From Streptacidiphilus sp. P02-A3a (lineage in GTDB: Bacteria > Actinomycetota > Actinomycetes > Streptomycetales > Streptomycetaceae): a DNA stretch of 64,000 nucleotides. The notes beneath the pieces are model-generated. The model was not told the origin of the DNA, did not search any database, and saw only the letters and a list, made by a program, of their open reading frames with translations. The DNA lies in the NCBI RefSeq assembly GCF_014084105.1, contig NZ_CP048289.1, positions 3,481,922 to 3,545,921 of the forward strand, written 5' to 3'. This document shows positions 53,961 to 64,000 of this stretch, in pieces. Made by a program: the position numbers and the translations under genes. Every line of letters starts with the position of its first letter. Positions within the stretch are counted from its first letter, which is position 1.

Positions 53961-54508
53961 CGCGGGTCTCTCCGGAGGGCGCCGCCGAGGAAGAGCTCGG
54001 TCAGGGCGTGGTTGCTGTCGCGGGGGGCCAGGCGTCCGTCCTGGACGGCCCAGCCGACGCCCGCGAGCAGGTCGAAAAAGGCTTCGCTCAGCCAGGCGGC
54101 CGGAAGCTCGATGCGGAAGGCGCCGGACTTCTGTCCGCGCAGGAACAGCGCGGCGACCCGCGCGTCCACGGCGTCCCACTCCGCGTTGATGGAGTCGTCG
54201 TCGAACAGTCGGCTCTCGCCGGTGAGGAAGGCCGCCAGGCTGGCCTCGGGGATGACCGCCTCGGCCAGGCGGCGGACCGCGTCGACCGGGTCGCCCCGGT
54301 CCAGGTCGGCCGCGTCCAGCGCGGCGGCCATCCGGCGCAGCGCGTGCGCGCCGACCTCACGGACCAGGGCGTCGCGGCCGGGGAACATCCGGTGCAGGGT
54401 GGCGCGGCTGATACCGGCCGCCCGCGCGATCTCGTCCATGGCGGCGGTGGGCTGCCGGGAGAGCACGCCGACGGCGGTGTGGAGTACTGCGTCACGATCC
54501 GTGGCCAT
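53957..54508 (-). CDS. TetR-family repressor of the exporter
   Basis: A 183-residue TetR protein with its helix-turn-helix at about residues 8-50 (MDEIARAAGISRATLHRMFPG). It is upstream of the DHA2 pump in the same operon and faces a palindrome at its own promoter. A drug-responsive repressor is the simplest reading. Confidence 0.87.
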   Translation of the reverse strand: MATDRDAVLHTAVGVLSRQPTAAMDEIARAAGISRATLHRMFPGRDALVREVGAHALRRMAAALDAADLDRGDPVDAVRRLAEAVIPEASLAAFLTGESRLFDDDSINAEWDAVDARVAALFLRGQKSGAFRIELPAAWLSEAFFDLLAGVGWAVQDGRLAPRDSNHALTELFLGGALRRDPR

Positions 54509-54526
54509 GACGCAAGAGTAGCTCAG

Positions 54527-54546
54527 ATGAGACTCGTCTGTCTCAT
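54527..54546. promoter_or_regulatory. TetR operator before tetR-pump operon
   Basis: ATGAGAC (54527-54533) and GTCTCAT (54540-54546) are perfect arms around 6 nt, directly upstream of the tetR start. Related GTCTC/GACGTCTC half-sites follow. Position and arm length fit autoregulation. Confidence 0.65.
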
Positions 54547-54589
54547 GCGATACGTAGACGTCTCTATGATGCGCGCGCTCCTGGTCGGA

Positions 54590-55350
54590 TCAGTCGCCCC
54601 GCAGCGCCCGGTAGGCCGGGGCCAGCAGCGACTCCAGCGAGCGGCCCCGGATCACGATCCCGGACGGCCCCAGCGCCGCCAGCGGGTCGGCGCCGCCCGG
54701 CTGCTCCGCCTCGGCCGCCGCCCGCAGGGTCCGGTGGCGGCTGCCCTCCTGCCAGAAGTCCGCCAGGCAGTCCGCCAGCGGGCGGTCCGCCGCCGCCTCG
54801 GCCGCGGGCTCGGCGGTGGCCGCGTGCGCCTCCCGGACGTGCCGCTGTAGCCGCCCCCGGTCGCGCCCGCGCCAGGCGGGCAGCAGGAACGGGTCCGCGT
54901 CGAACGCCGCCGCCAGCGCGCCCAGCACCGCCGCCAGATGGCGGCAGGTCGGCGACCACTCCGGGCAGGAGCACTCCGCCGCCAGGTCCCGGGCCCGCGC
55001 CGGGAGCAGCGACAGGCCCGCCCGGGCCAGGACCGCGTCCAGCCGCTCCGGGAACTCGCCGTCGAGCAGCTGCTCACGGGCCTCCTGGTCGGCGGCGATC
55101 GCCTGCTCCGCCCGGGTCCAGCGGACCCGATCGAACACCGGCAGCTCGATCCAGACCTCGTACCCGCCGCCCGCCGAGTCCGGCACCCGCGCCCGGACCA
55201 CCCCGGGACCGACGTCGAGGCCGTCCACCCGCAGCGCGGCCGCGGCCTCCCGGACAGCGCTCGCGGTCAGCCCGGCCCCGAAGCCCCCGCCGCCGGGAGA
55301 CGTGACCCGCTCCAGGAACCGGTCGGACCACGCCCCGGCCTCGGCCCCGC

Positions 55351-55354
<4 letters not shown>
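54590..55354 (-). CDS. SWIM zinc-finger protein
   Basis: A 254-residue protein with a SWIM motif at residues 128-139: C128-x-C130, C137-x-H139 in ECSCPEWSPTCRHL. The rest is helical and Arg/Ala-rich. SWIM proteins commonly pair with SNF2 helicases; here the start overlaps the SNF2 stop by 4 nt. It probably helps the helicase bind nucleic acid. Confidence 0.9.
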
Positions 55355-58569
<3,215 letters not shown>

Positions 58570-58954
58570 CGCCCGGCGCTCCCGGGCCGTGCGGCAGCGG
58601 CGGACCGGCCGGGCACGGACGCGGGGGCGCGGCGGTCCGGCGGCCGGGCAATGACGGGCTGCTGGTTCACGGGCCGGGGGCTCCCAGGGTGCGGCGGCCG
58701 GGGGTCCCGCTGACGTCCGGCTCGACACCAGCCTACGGAGCCCCACTGACAGCGGCTCCACGGACAGCGGCCCCACGGACAGACCTCACGGACAGCGGCC
58801 CCACCGGCAGGGAGCCACGGGTGACCGGCGCCGGGCCGGACTGCGCCGCCCGGCGGATCGTCGGGGCCCGCCCGGGCGTGGTGCCGGGACCCGGGCGGTC
58901 CCGGGACGTCTGCTGGGAGGACAACCCGCCCTCGCGACCGATTGGAAGCAGTCT
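58570..58954. repeat. Divergent intergenic region with 15-bp repeat
   Basis: This 385-nt gap separates the SNF2 gene from the surface-protein gene. At 58744-58801 lie four imperfect tandem units resembling CACGGACAGCGGCCC. Two are nearly exact, one has two substitutions and one is shortened. No gene or other clear site was seen in the rest. Confidence 0.7.
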
Positions 58955-60295
58955 GTGCGCAGCACCGCCCGCGGCAATCCCCTCATGGCCGGCACGATCA
59001 CGGTCCTCGGCCTGGCGGTCACCGCCGCCCTGGCAGTCACCGGCTCCGCCGCCGGCGCGGTCACCGGCACCGGTCCGCTGGAGCCCCCGCTGGGGGCGTG
59101 CACCGGACCGGCCTGCCCGGGGACCTACCCGCCGCCCAACAACGGCGACTTCGCCGGGCGCGACGCCTCGATCAACGTCTTCGTCGGCGCCGACTACCGG
59201 GTCCGCGGCCGGGCTGCCGAGGTCGAGGGCAAGGTGGTCACCCTCGGCGGCCTGACCGTGGACAAGAGCGGCGGCGGCGCGTTCAACATGGCCGTGGTCG
59301 GTGTCGGCTCCCGGGTGCCCCCGCCGGACGGCACCGACTTCGTGGTGGTCGGCGGCGCGGTCGACGCCGTCCCCGGCAACACCGTCTACGTGGGCGGCTC
59401 CGACTCGACCACCACCGCCTACGGCGACCTGCGCCACGGCGGCTCGCTGACCGGTACCGTCAACGTCGCCGCGCCCGGCCGGGCGGTGCGCGACGCCGCG
59501 GCCGCCGCCCCGTACCGCCACCTGCGGCGGGTGATCGAGGAGCGCTCGCACTGCGCCGCCGAGGCGGAGGCGACCGGCACGGTCACCGTCTCGCCGAGCG
59601 AGGCGACGTTCGCCGGGGACGGCAGCAGTGCGCTCCAGGTGTTCGACGTCACCGGCGACCTGGGCACCGTCGGACACCAGATCGGGCTGAACTTCACCGG
59701 GATCCCGGCCGGGGCCACGGTGCTGGTGAACCTTCGCTCCGAGCACCCGGTGATCAACACCTACACCGGCACCGGGCTGCCCGGGGACCAGCTCACCGAG
59801 CTGCGGCCGAAGCTGATGTGGAACTTCCCGACCGCCGCCACCGTGCACATCACCGGCGGCGCGCAGTTCCAGGGCTCGGTGCTGGCCGGGAACCCGAACG
59901 GGGTGACCACCCTGTCCAGCCCGGGGATGAACGGGCGGATCTACCTGGCGGGCGGCCTGGTCCAGGAGGGCGTCGGCGGCTACGAGCTGCACGCCTACGA
60001 CTTCACCGGCGACCTGCCGCTGTGCGGCGTCAAGCCGGAGCCCAGCGAGTCGGTCACGCCCACGGTGAAGCCGTCCGGCAGCACCAGCGCGCACCCGAGC
60101 GAGTCGGTGACGCCGAAGCCGAGCCACAGCCACCACCGCCCCGAGCCCTCGGGTTCGCGGAGCCCCGGCGGCGAGCTGGCCAACACCGGGGCGGACGACT
60201 CCGGCGGGCTGCTGGTCGCGGTGCCGGTGGCCGGGCTGCTGCTCACCGGCGCGGGCGTGCTCTGGCTGGGCCGCCGCCGCGGCAGCCACTCCTGA
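58955..60295 (+). CDS. Sortase-anchored surface protein (choice-of-anchor A type)
   Basis: A 446-residue exported protein. An N-terminal signal (ITVLGLAVTAALAVTGSAAGA) precedes a large beta-rich domain with FAGRDASINVFVGADY and the family motif GAQFQGSVLAGN, the choice-of-anchor A domain. A Ser/Thr/Pro/His linker leads to the sorting signal LANTG (about 408-412), a membrane segment and RRRGSHS. LAxTG is typical of class E sortases in Streptomyces. It is a wall-displayed protein of unknown function. Confidence 0.88.
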   Translation: MRSTARGNPLMAGTITVLGLAVTAALAVTGSAAGAVTGTGPLEPPLGACTGPACPGTYPPPNNGDFAGRDASINVFVGADYRVRGRAAEVEGKVVTLGGLTVDKSGGGAFNMAVVGVGSRVPPPDGTDFVVVGGAVDAVPGNTVYVGGSDSTTTAYGDLRHGGSLTGTVNVAAPGRAVRDAAAAAPYRHLRRVIEERSHCAAEAEATGTVTVSPSEATFAGDGSSALQVFDVTGDLGTVGHQIGLNFTGIPAGATVLVNLRSEHPVINTYTGTGLPGDQLTELRPKLMWNFPTAATVHITGGAQFQGSVLAGNPNGVTTLSSPGMNGRIYLAGGLVQEGVGGYELHAYDFTGDLPLCGVKPEPSESVTPTVKPSGSTSAHPSESVTPKPSHSHHRPEPSGSRSPGGELANTGADDSGGLLVAVPVAGLLLTGAGVLWLGRRRGSHS

Positions 60296-60319
60296 CCGCA
60301 GGTCAGCCGCGGCGGCACC

Positions 60320-60364
60320 GAAGGCCGCTGCCCCGCCGGATCGTCCGGCGGGGCAGCGGCCTTC
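60320..60364. terminator. 21-bp perfect hairpin terminator
   Basis: Arms of 21 nt (60320-60340 and 60344-60364) around the loop TCG give an uninterrupted GC-rich stem. It lies between the convergent surface-protein and sepF genes and should stop both transcripts. No U-run. Confidence 0.85.
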
Positions 60365-60392
60365 GAGTGGGTCGGCTCAGCTCTGGTGGCGC

Positions 60393-60788
60393 TCAGCTCT
60401 GGTTGTAGAAGCCGTTGTCGTCGCGCGGGTTGTCGATCACCAGCACCTCGACCTCCGGCGGCGCGAGCAGGAACACCCGCTTGGCGATCCGCTCGATGCT
60501 GCCGCGGGTGCCGAAGACCAGGCCGGAGGCGAAGTCCACCAGTCGCTTGGCGTCGCCGTCCGGCATCTCGGTCAGGTCCATGATCACGGGAGTGCCGACC
60601 CGCACGTGCTCGCCGATCACCCGGGCCGACTCGAAGCCGGTCGGCCGGACCGAGGTGATCTGCGGGGCCTGCGGGGCCGGGGCGAACTCGGGGGAGTCCC
60701 AGGGCTCCTCGTAGTCCGGGACCGCCACCGGATAACTCCCGGACGGCGCCAGCCACCCGCGGTAGTCGTCACGCAGTGCTGCTCCCAT
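60393..60788 (-). CDS. sepF: SepF-family cell-division protein (paralogue)
   Basis: A 131-residue SepF-like protein. The C-terminal core (ESARVIGEHVRVGTPVIMD, DAKRLVDFASGLVFG, then the family's GSIERIAKRVFLLAPPEVEV) is complete, while the N-terminal membrane-binding helix is short. SepF normally tethers FtsZ to the membrane. It is away from the division cluster, so this is probably one of the extra sepF copies known in Streptomyces. The ATG at 60788 has GGGAGG upstream; ATG at 60803 is an alternative. Confidence 0.88.
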   Translation of the reverse strand: MGAALRDDYRGWLAPSGSYPVAVPDYEEPWDSPEFAPAPQAPQITSVRPTGFESARVIGEHVRVGTPVIMDLTEMPDGDAKRLVDFASGLVFGTRGSIERIAKRVFLLAPPEVEVLVIDNPRDDNGFYNQS

Positions 60789-60803
60789 GCCGTGCCTCCC
60801 CAT

Positions 60804-61181
60804 CTGTGCTGCTGCCCCGTAATACGCACGCGGTACCGCGTGCGGTTGCGCTGTGCGCGGTGTTTTCAGTACGGGTGTTTCCGTACTGTCCCACCGTGCT
60901 GTCTGAGTATCGCATTGATCACCGACAAGGCACCCGTCCGGAGGTGCCGCCGCGCCGTTCGCATCAACCGATCTGACGTGCTGTTCAGACGCCCGTACGA
61001 GCCAATCGGATTCGTTCGCACGTCTGTACGATTATTGTTCGCTGATTATGCTGAGCCGAGCGAGGACGGGTTTTCGCTCGTACGGGTGCGGGCAAGCTCC
61101 CGCAATCGCCGATTGCGCGGTCTTTCCCGCCCGCTCCCTGACGCCCCATCATTGCGGCTGGGTCAATCCAGGACCAGTGGA
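60804..61181 (-). promoter_or_regulatory. sepF upstream region with palindromes
   Basis: This 378-nt gap holds the perfect 20-bp palindrome CGCACGCGGTACCGCGTGCG (60825-60844), about 40 nt before the sepF start. Behind it is the inverted repeat CAGTACGG/CCGTACTG (60867-60874, 60881-60888). Several loose GTACG sequences and an AT-richer stretch near 61030-61045 follow. The palindromes are likely operators. No gene seen. Confidence 0.6.
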
Positions 61182-62447
61182 TTACCCAATCAAACCAATG
61201 TTGTCGCCCGTTCCGGACGTCTGCCCGGTACCCGGCGCCGCAACCGCCCCCGCCGCCTCAATCGCACCGCCGCCGCCGCCGCCGTCGCCGCCCGGCCCGG
61301 AGCGGGCGACCACCGGGGCGAGCACCGGCGCGCCGAAGACCAGACCCAGCGTCAGGATCGTCACCAGTGCGAAGGACACCGGCAGCGAGGCGGCCTGGGC
61401 CACCCAGCCGATGGTGGCCGGGGCGAGCAGGCCCGAGGTGTACGTCACCGTCGCCACGCCCGCGATCGCGCGGCTCGGGTTGTCCCCGCTGTGTCCCGCC
61501 GCCGCGAAGCACAGCGGCACCACCACCGCGATCCCGATCCCGAGCAGCGCGAAGCCGAGGATCGCCGGGACCGGCGTGCGGGAGACCACCACCAGCACCC
61601 CGCCCAGCGCCGCGACCACCCCGCCGACGCGCACCGCCCGCACCGGCCCCAGCCGCCGCACCGCCGCGTCGCCGGACAGCCGGCTCACCGCCATCATGCA
61701 GGCGAAGGCCGTGTAGCTGGCGGCGGCCACCCCGGCCGACGCCCCGGCGGTGCCGCGCAGGTAGACCCCGCTCCAGTCGCCACTGGCCCCCTCCGCGAAC
61801 ACCGCGCAGAAGCCGACCATGCCGATCGCCCAGGCCGAACGCGGCGGCAGCGCGAACCGGGGCGGCGCCTCCGCGTCCGGCGCGGAGCGGACGTCCAGCA
61901 GGCCCCGGCTGGCCAGCACCCCCAGCCCGGCCAGCAGCACCGCCATCCCCGCCAGGTGCCAGCGGGCGTCCCAGCCCAGGCTCGCCGCGAGCACGCCCAC
62001 CGCCGAACCGGCCAGACCGCCGACGCTCCACATCCCGTGCAGCCCGGACATGATGGAGCGGCCGTGGCGCCGCTCCACCTCCACCCCCTGGGCGTTCATC
62101 GCCACGTCGGCGGTACCGGCGCAGGCGCCGAACACCAGCAGGCAGACCACCAGCACCGGCAGGTCCGGCGCCAGCGCCGGCAGCGCCAGCGCCAGGCACC
62201 ACAGCGAGATCAGCAGCCGTACCGCCGAGCGGTGGCCGCGCGCGTGCACCAGCCGCCCGGCCAGCGGCATCGCCAGTGAGGAGCCGATGGCCGGGGCCAT
62301 CAGCGCGATCCCCAACTCGCCCGCGTCGAGGTGCAGGTTTCCCTTGATCCAGGGGATCCGGGTGGCGAAGGTCGCGGCCACCGCGCCGTGGACGGCGAAC
62401 ACGGCCGACACCGCCCGTCGTGCGCGACGTATCTCTGGTTCACTCAC
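61182..62447 (-). CDS. MFS transporter
   Basis: A 421-residue MFS protein with about 12 membrane segments. HGAVAATFATRIPWIKGNLHLDAGELG and GLHGMWSVGGLAGSAVG mark the YfmO/FucP-like branch of sugar or drug MFS carriers. A Gly-rich tail ends it. GTG at 62447 is chosen; the longer frame to 62594 has no membrane-protein features. Substrate unclear. Confidence 0.82.
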   Translation of the reverse strand: MSEPEIRRARRAVSAVFAVHGAVAATFATRIPWIKGNLHLDAGELGIALMAPAIGSSLAMPLAGRLVHARGHRSAVRLLISLWCLALALPALAPDLPVLVVCLLVFGACAGTADVAMNAQGVEVERRHGRSIMSGLHGMWSVGGLAGSAVGVLAASLGWDARWHLAGMAVLLAGLGVLASRGLLDVRSAPDAEAPPRFALPPRSAWAIGMVGFCAVFAEGASGDWSGVYLRGTAGASAGVAAASYTAFACMMAVSRLSGDAAVRRLGPVRAVRVGGVVAALGGVLVVVSRTPVPAILGFALLGIGIAVVVPLCFAAAGHSGDNPSRAIAGVATVTYTSGLLAPATIGWVAQAASLPVSFALVTILTLGLVFGAPVLAPVVARSGPGGDGGGGGGAIEAAGAVAAPGTGQTSGTGDNIGLIG

Positions 62448-62656
62448 GACGGGGACCCCCAGGGGCGATGGGAACAAGGGAGGCCACTGTACCGGTGCAG
62501 CAGCCGCTGGCCTGGGGATACGTCCGATGGGTGATACCGGGGGCGGCGCCCGGGCCGGGCCGGGCCGGGCGCGACGGACTGGCAGCTCGCACATGCGAGG
62601 CCAGTGGAGCCCTCAACCTTGCTTGTGCAATGCTACGAATGACGAGGAGATGGCAG

Positions 62657-63073
62657 ATGCGACAAGATGTACGCCATGTGAACAGCTACCGGATCGGCGA
62701 AGCGGCAACCCTGCTCGGCGTCAGTGCGGACACCATGCGCCGATGGGTCGACGCGGGCCGGGTGGCCGCCGAACGGGACGAGCACGGGCACCGGATCATC
62801 CCCGGCGCCAGGCTCGCCGCCTTCGCCCGGGAACTGGCCAGCCCTGAGGCCGCCGAGCGGGAAGGCCTGCCCTCCTCCGCCCGGAACCGGTTCCGGGGCA
62901 TCGTCACCGAGGTCGTGCTCGGTGACGTGATGGCCCAGGTCGAGATCCAGGCCGGACCGCACCGGGTGGTGTCGCTCATCAGTCGCGCGTCGGCCGAGGA
63001 GCTGCGCCTGGAACCGGGGACCCCGGCCACCGCTGTGATCAAGTCGACCAACGTGGTCGTCGAGCGAACCTGA
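62657..63073 (+). CDS. HTH-Mop (TOBE) molybdate-binding regulator
   Basis: A 138-residue fusion. Residues about 8-60 are a MerR/excisionase-type helix-turn-helix (YRIGEAATLLGVSADTMRRWVDAGRV). The rest is a single Mop/TOBE domain (NRFRGIVTEVVLGDVMAQVEIQAGPHRVVSLIS) that binds molybdate. It sits 40 nt before modA, so it probably senses molybdate and controls the transporter. GAGGAG precedes the ATG at 62657; an ATG at 62639 is also in frame. Confidence 0.88.
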   Translation: MRQDVRHVNSYRIGEAATLLGVSADTMRRWVDAGRVAAERDEHGHRIIPGARLAAFARELASPEAAEREGLPSSARNRFRGIVTEVVLGDVMAQVEIQAGPHRVVSLISRASAEELRLEPGTPATAVIKSTNVVVERT

Positions 63074-63113
63074 CCGAAATCCCATGACCCACTTACTCCT
63101 TGGGGGCCCCTCC

Positions 63114-63962
63114 ATGACCGCCGCACTCTCCGGCCGCGCCACCCGCGCCGCCGCCGCCCTCACCGCGGCTGCCGCCCTGCTCACCCTGAGCGCCTGCGGA
63201 TCGAGCAGCACATCGGCCAGTCCCGCCTCCAGCGCCGACGCCTCGGCCTCTTCCTCCGCCTCCTCGGCCGCGAGCACCCCGGCGGTGACCGGCAAGATCA
63301 CCGTCTTCGCCGCGGCCTCGCTCCAGCAGGTGTTCACCACCCTCGGCAAGCAGTTCGAGGCCGCGCACCCCGGCGCCAAGGTCAGCTTCAACTTCAGCGG
63401 CAGCGGCACCCTCGCCGCCAGCATCACCTCCGGCGCCCCCGCCGACGTCTTCGCCGCCGCCAGCGACGCGACCATGGCCACCGTCACCAAGGCCAGTGAC
63501 ACCGCCGCCGCTCCGGCGACCTTCACCAAGAACATCCTGGAGATCGCGGTCGCCCCCGGGAACCCGAAGCACATCACCAGCCTGGCCGACCTGACCAAGC
63601 CCGGCATCAAGGTGGCGCTGTGCGCCGCGACCGAGCCGTGCGGCGCCGCCGCGGTCACCGCGCTGGCCGACGCCAAGGTCAAGCTCAAGCCGGTCACCTA
63701 CGAGCAGGACGTCACCAGCGCCCAGAACGTGGTCCAGCTCGGCGAGGTCGACGCCTCCCTGGTCTACCGCACCAACGTCCTCGGCGCCGGGGGCAAGATC
63801 GACGGCGTGAACTTCGCCACCGCCGCCGCGGCCGTGACCGACTACCCGATCGCGGTGCTCAAGAACGCCCCGAACAGCGCGGGCGCCCAGGCGTTCGTCG
63901 ACTTCGTGCTCTCGCCCCAGGGCCAGCAGGTTCTCACCGCGGCGGGCTTCGAGCAGCCGTGA
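63114..63962 (+). CDS. modA: Molybdate ABC transporter binding protein
   Basis: A 282-residue lipoprotein with signal and lipobox LSAC (AALLTLSACGSS). A Ser/Ala linker leads to the ModA domain: ITVFAAASLQQVF, FNFSGSGTLAASITSGAPADVFAAAS and PIAVLKNAPNSAGA. It binds molybdate outside the membrane for import by ModBC. ATG at 63114 is chosen over 63084 because the lipobox is then at a usual distance. Confidence 0.93.
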   Translation: MTAALSGRATRAAAALTAAAALLTLSACGSSSTSASPASSADASASSSASSAASTPAVTGKITVFAAASLQQVFTTLGKQFEAAHPGAKVSFNFSGSGTLAASITSGAPADVFAAASDATMATVTKASDTAAAPATFTKNILEIAVAPGNPKHITSLADLTKPGIKVALCAATEPCGAAAVTALADAKVKLKPVTYEQDVTSAQNVVQLGEVDASLVYRTNVLGAGGKIDGVNFATAAAAVTDYPIAVLKNAPNSAGAQAFVDFVLSPQGQQVLTAAGFEQP

Positions 63963-64000
63963 CCTCGGAAACCACCGCGCCGGGCGGGGGGCGGGCCGCA
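63959..64000 (+). CDS. modB: Molybdate ABC permease start (partial)
   Basis: The first 14 codons (GTG start overlapping the modA stop as GTGA, reading MTSETTAPGGGRAA) enter the window end. Position right after modA makes ModB the natural call, but no diagnostic residue is present yet. Confidence 0.5.
   Translation, partial: MTSETTAPGGGRAA

Overview
The window is 64 kb of very GC-rich DNA with strong third-position GC, frequent GTG starts, short ATGA/GTGA gene overlaps and many secreted or regulator genes. It looks like chromosome of a filamentous actinobacterium of the Streptomycetaceae (Streptomyces, Kitasatospora or Streptacidiphilus type). No rRNA, tRNA, CRISPR array, transposase, phage gene or attachment site was seen. 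The genus is a guess.

Layout. (1) 1-6.1 kb, mostly minus strand: the 5' part of a solute:sodium symporter with its DUF3311 partner, a decayed LCP-family cell-wall gene, a ferredoxin/metallo-beta-lactamase protein, cystathionine beta-synthase and a DUF1684 protein. (2) 6.2-12.5 kb: a MarR-MFS operon, a TetR gene divergent from acyl-CoA dehydrogenase plus hydroxyacyl-CoA dehydrogenase (SDR), an exported M15-like protein and a DsbA-like thioredoxin. (3) 12.5-14.0 kb: a nickel/cobalt permease behind a cobalamin riboswitch. (4) 15.0-20.9 kb: an amine-use operon (permease, glutamine-synthetase-like ligase, class-I amidotransferase-type hydrolase, aldehyde dehydrogenase, SDR) resembling a gamma-glutamylation pathway. 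(5) 21.0-29.1 kb: a FadR-type GntR regulator, then eight tightly coupled genes for non-phosphorylative L-fucose oxidation ending in L-lactate oxidation (fuconate dehydratase, SDR, aldo-keto reductase, LutABC, mutarotase, fuconolactonase).

(6) 29.1-42 kb: polysaccharide breakdown. It holds a GH16 beta-glucanase behind a palindromic operator, a GH15 trehalase-type enzyme, an alpha-amylase with two CBM20 modules and a large GH15 glucoamylase/glucodextranase with four accessory modules. An ATP-dependent DNA ligase with one in-frame TAG lies among them. (7) 42-54.5 kb: mixed small operons: a permuted papain-fold hydrolase, an SDR, a RIO kinase behind a possible leader peptide, a YrdB protein behind a striking inverted-repeat array, a C39 peptidase, an APH-type kinase, a PBP4-type DD-carboxypeptidase, a PIG-L deacetylase, a flavin monooxygenase-like protein, and a DHA2 exporter with its TetR repressor. 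(8) 54.6-64 kb: a SWIM/SNF2 pair, a sortase-anchored surface protein, a SepF paralogue, an MFS transporter, and the start of a molybdate locus (HTH-Mop regulator, modA, first codons of modB).

How the parts work together. Regions 4 and 5 form a catabolic island. The fucose genes should yield pyruvate and L-lactate, and LutABC would turn the lactate into pyruvate. The starch enzymes share LacI-type operator-like sequences. The best leads for something new are the fusion of fucose oxidation to LutABC under one regulator, the amine pathway that carries a dehydrogenase where an amine oxidase would be expected, the unexplained operator arrays (for example 45183-45252), and the two broken genes (LCP, DNA ligase).
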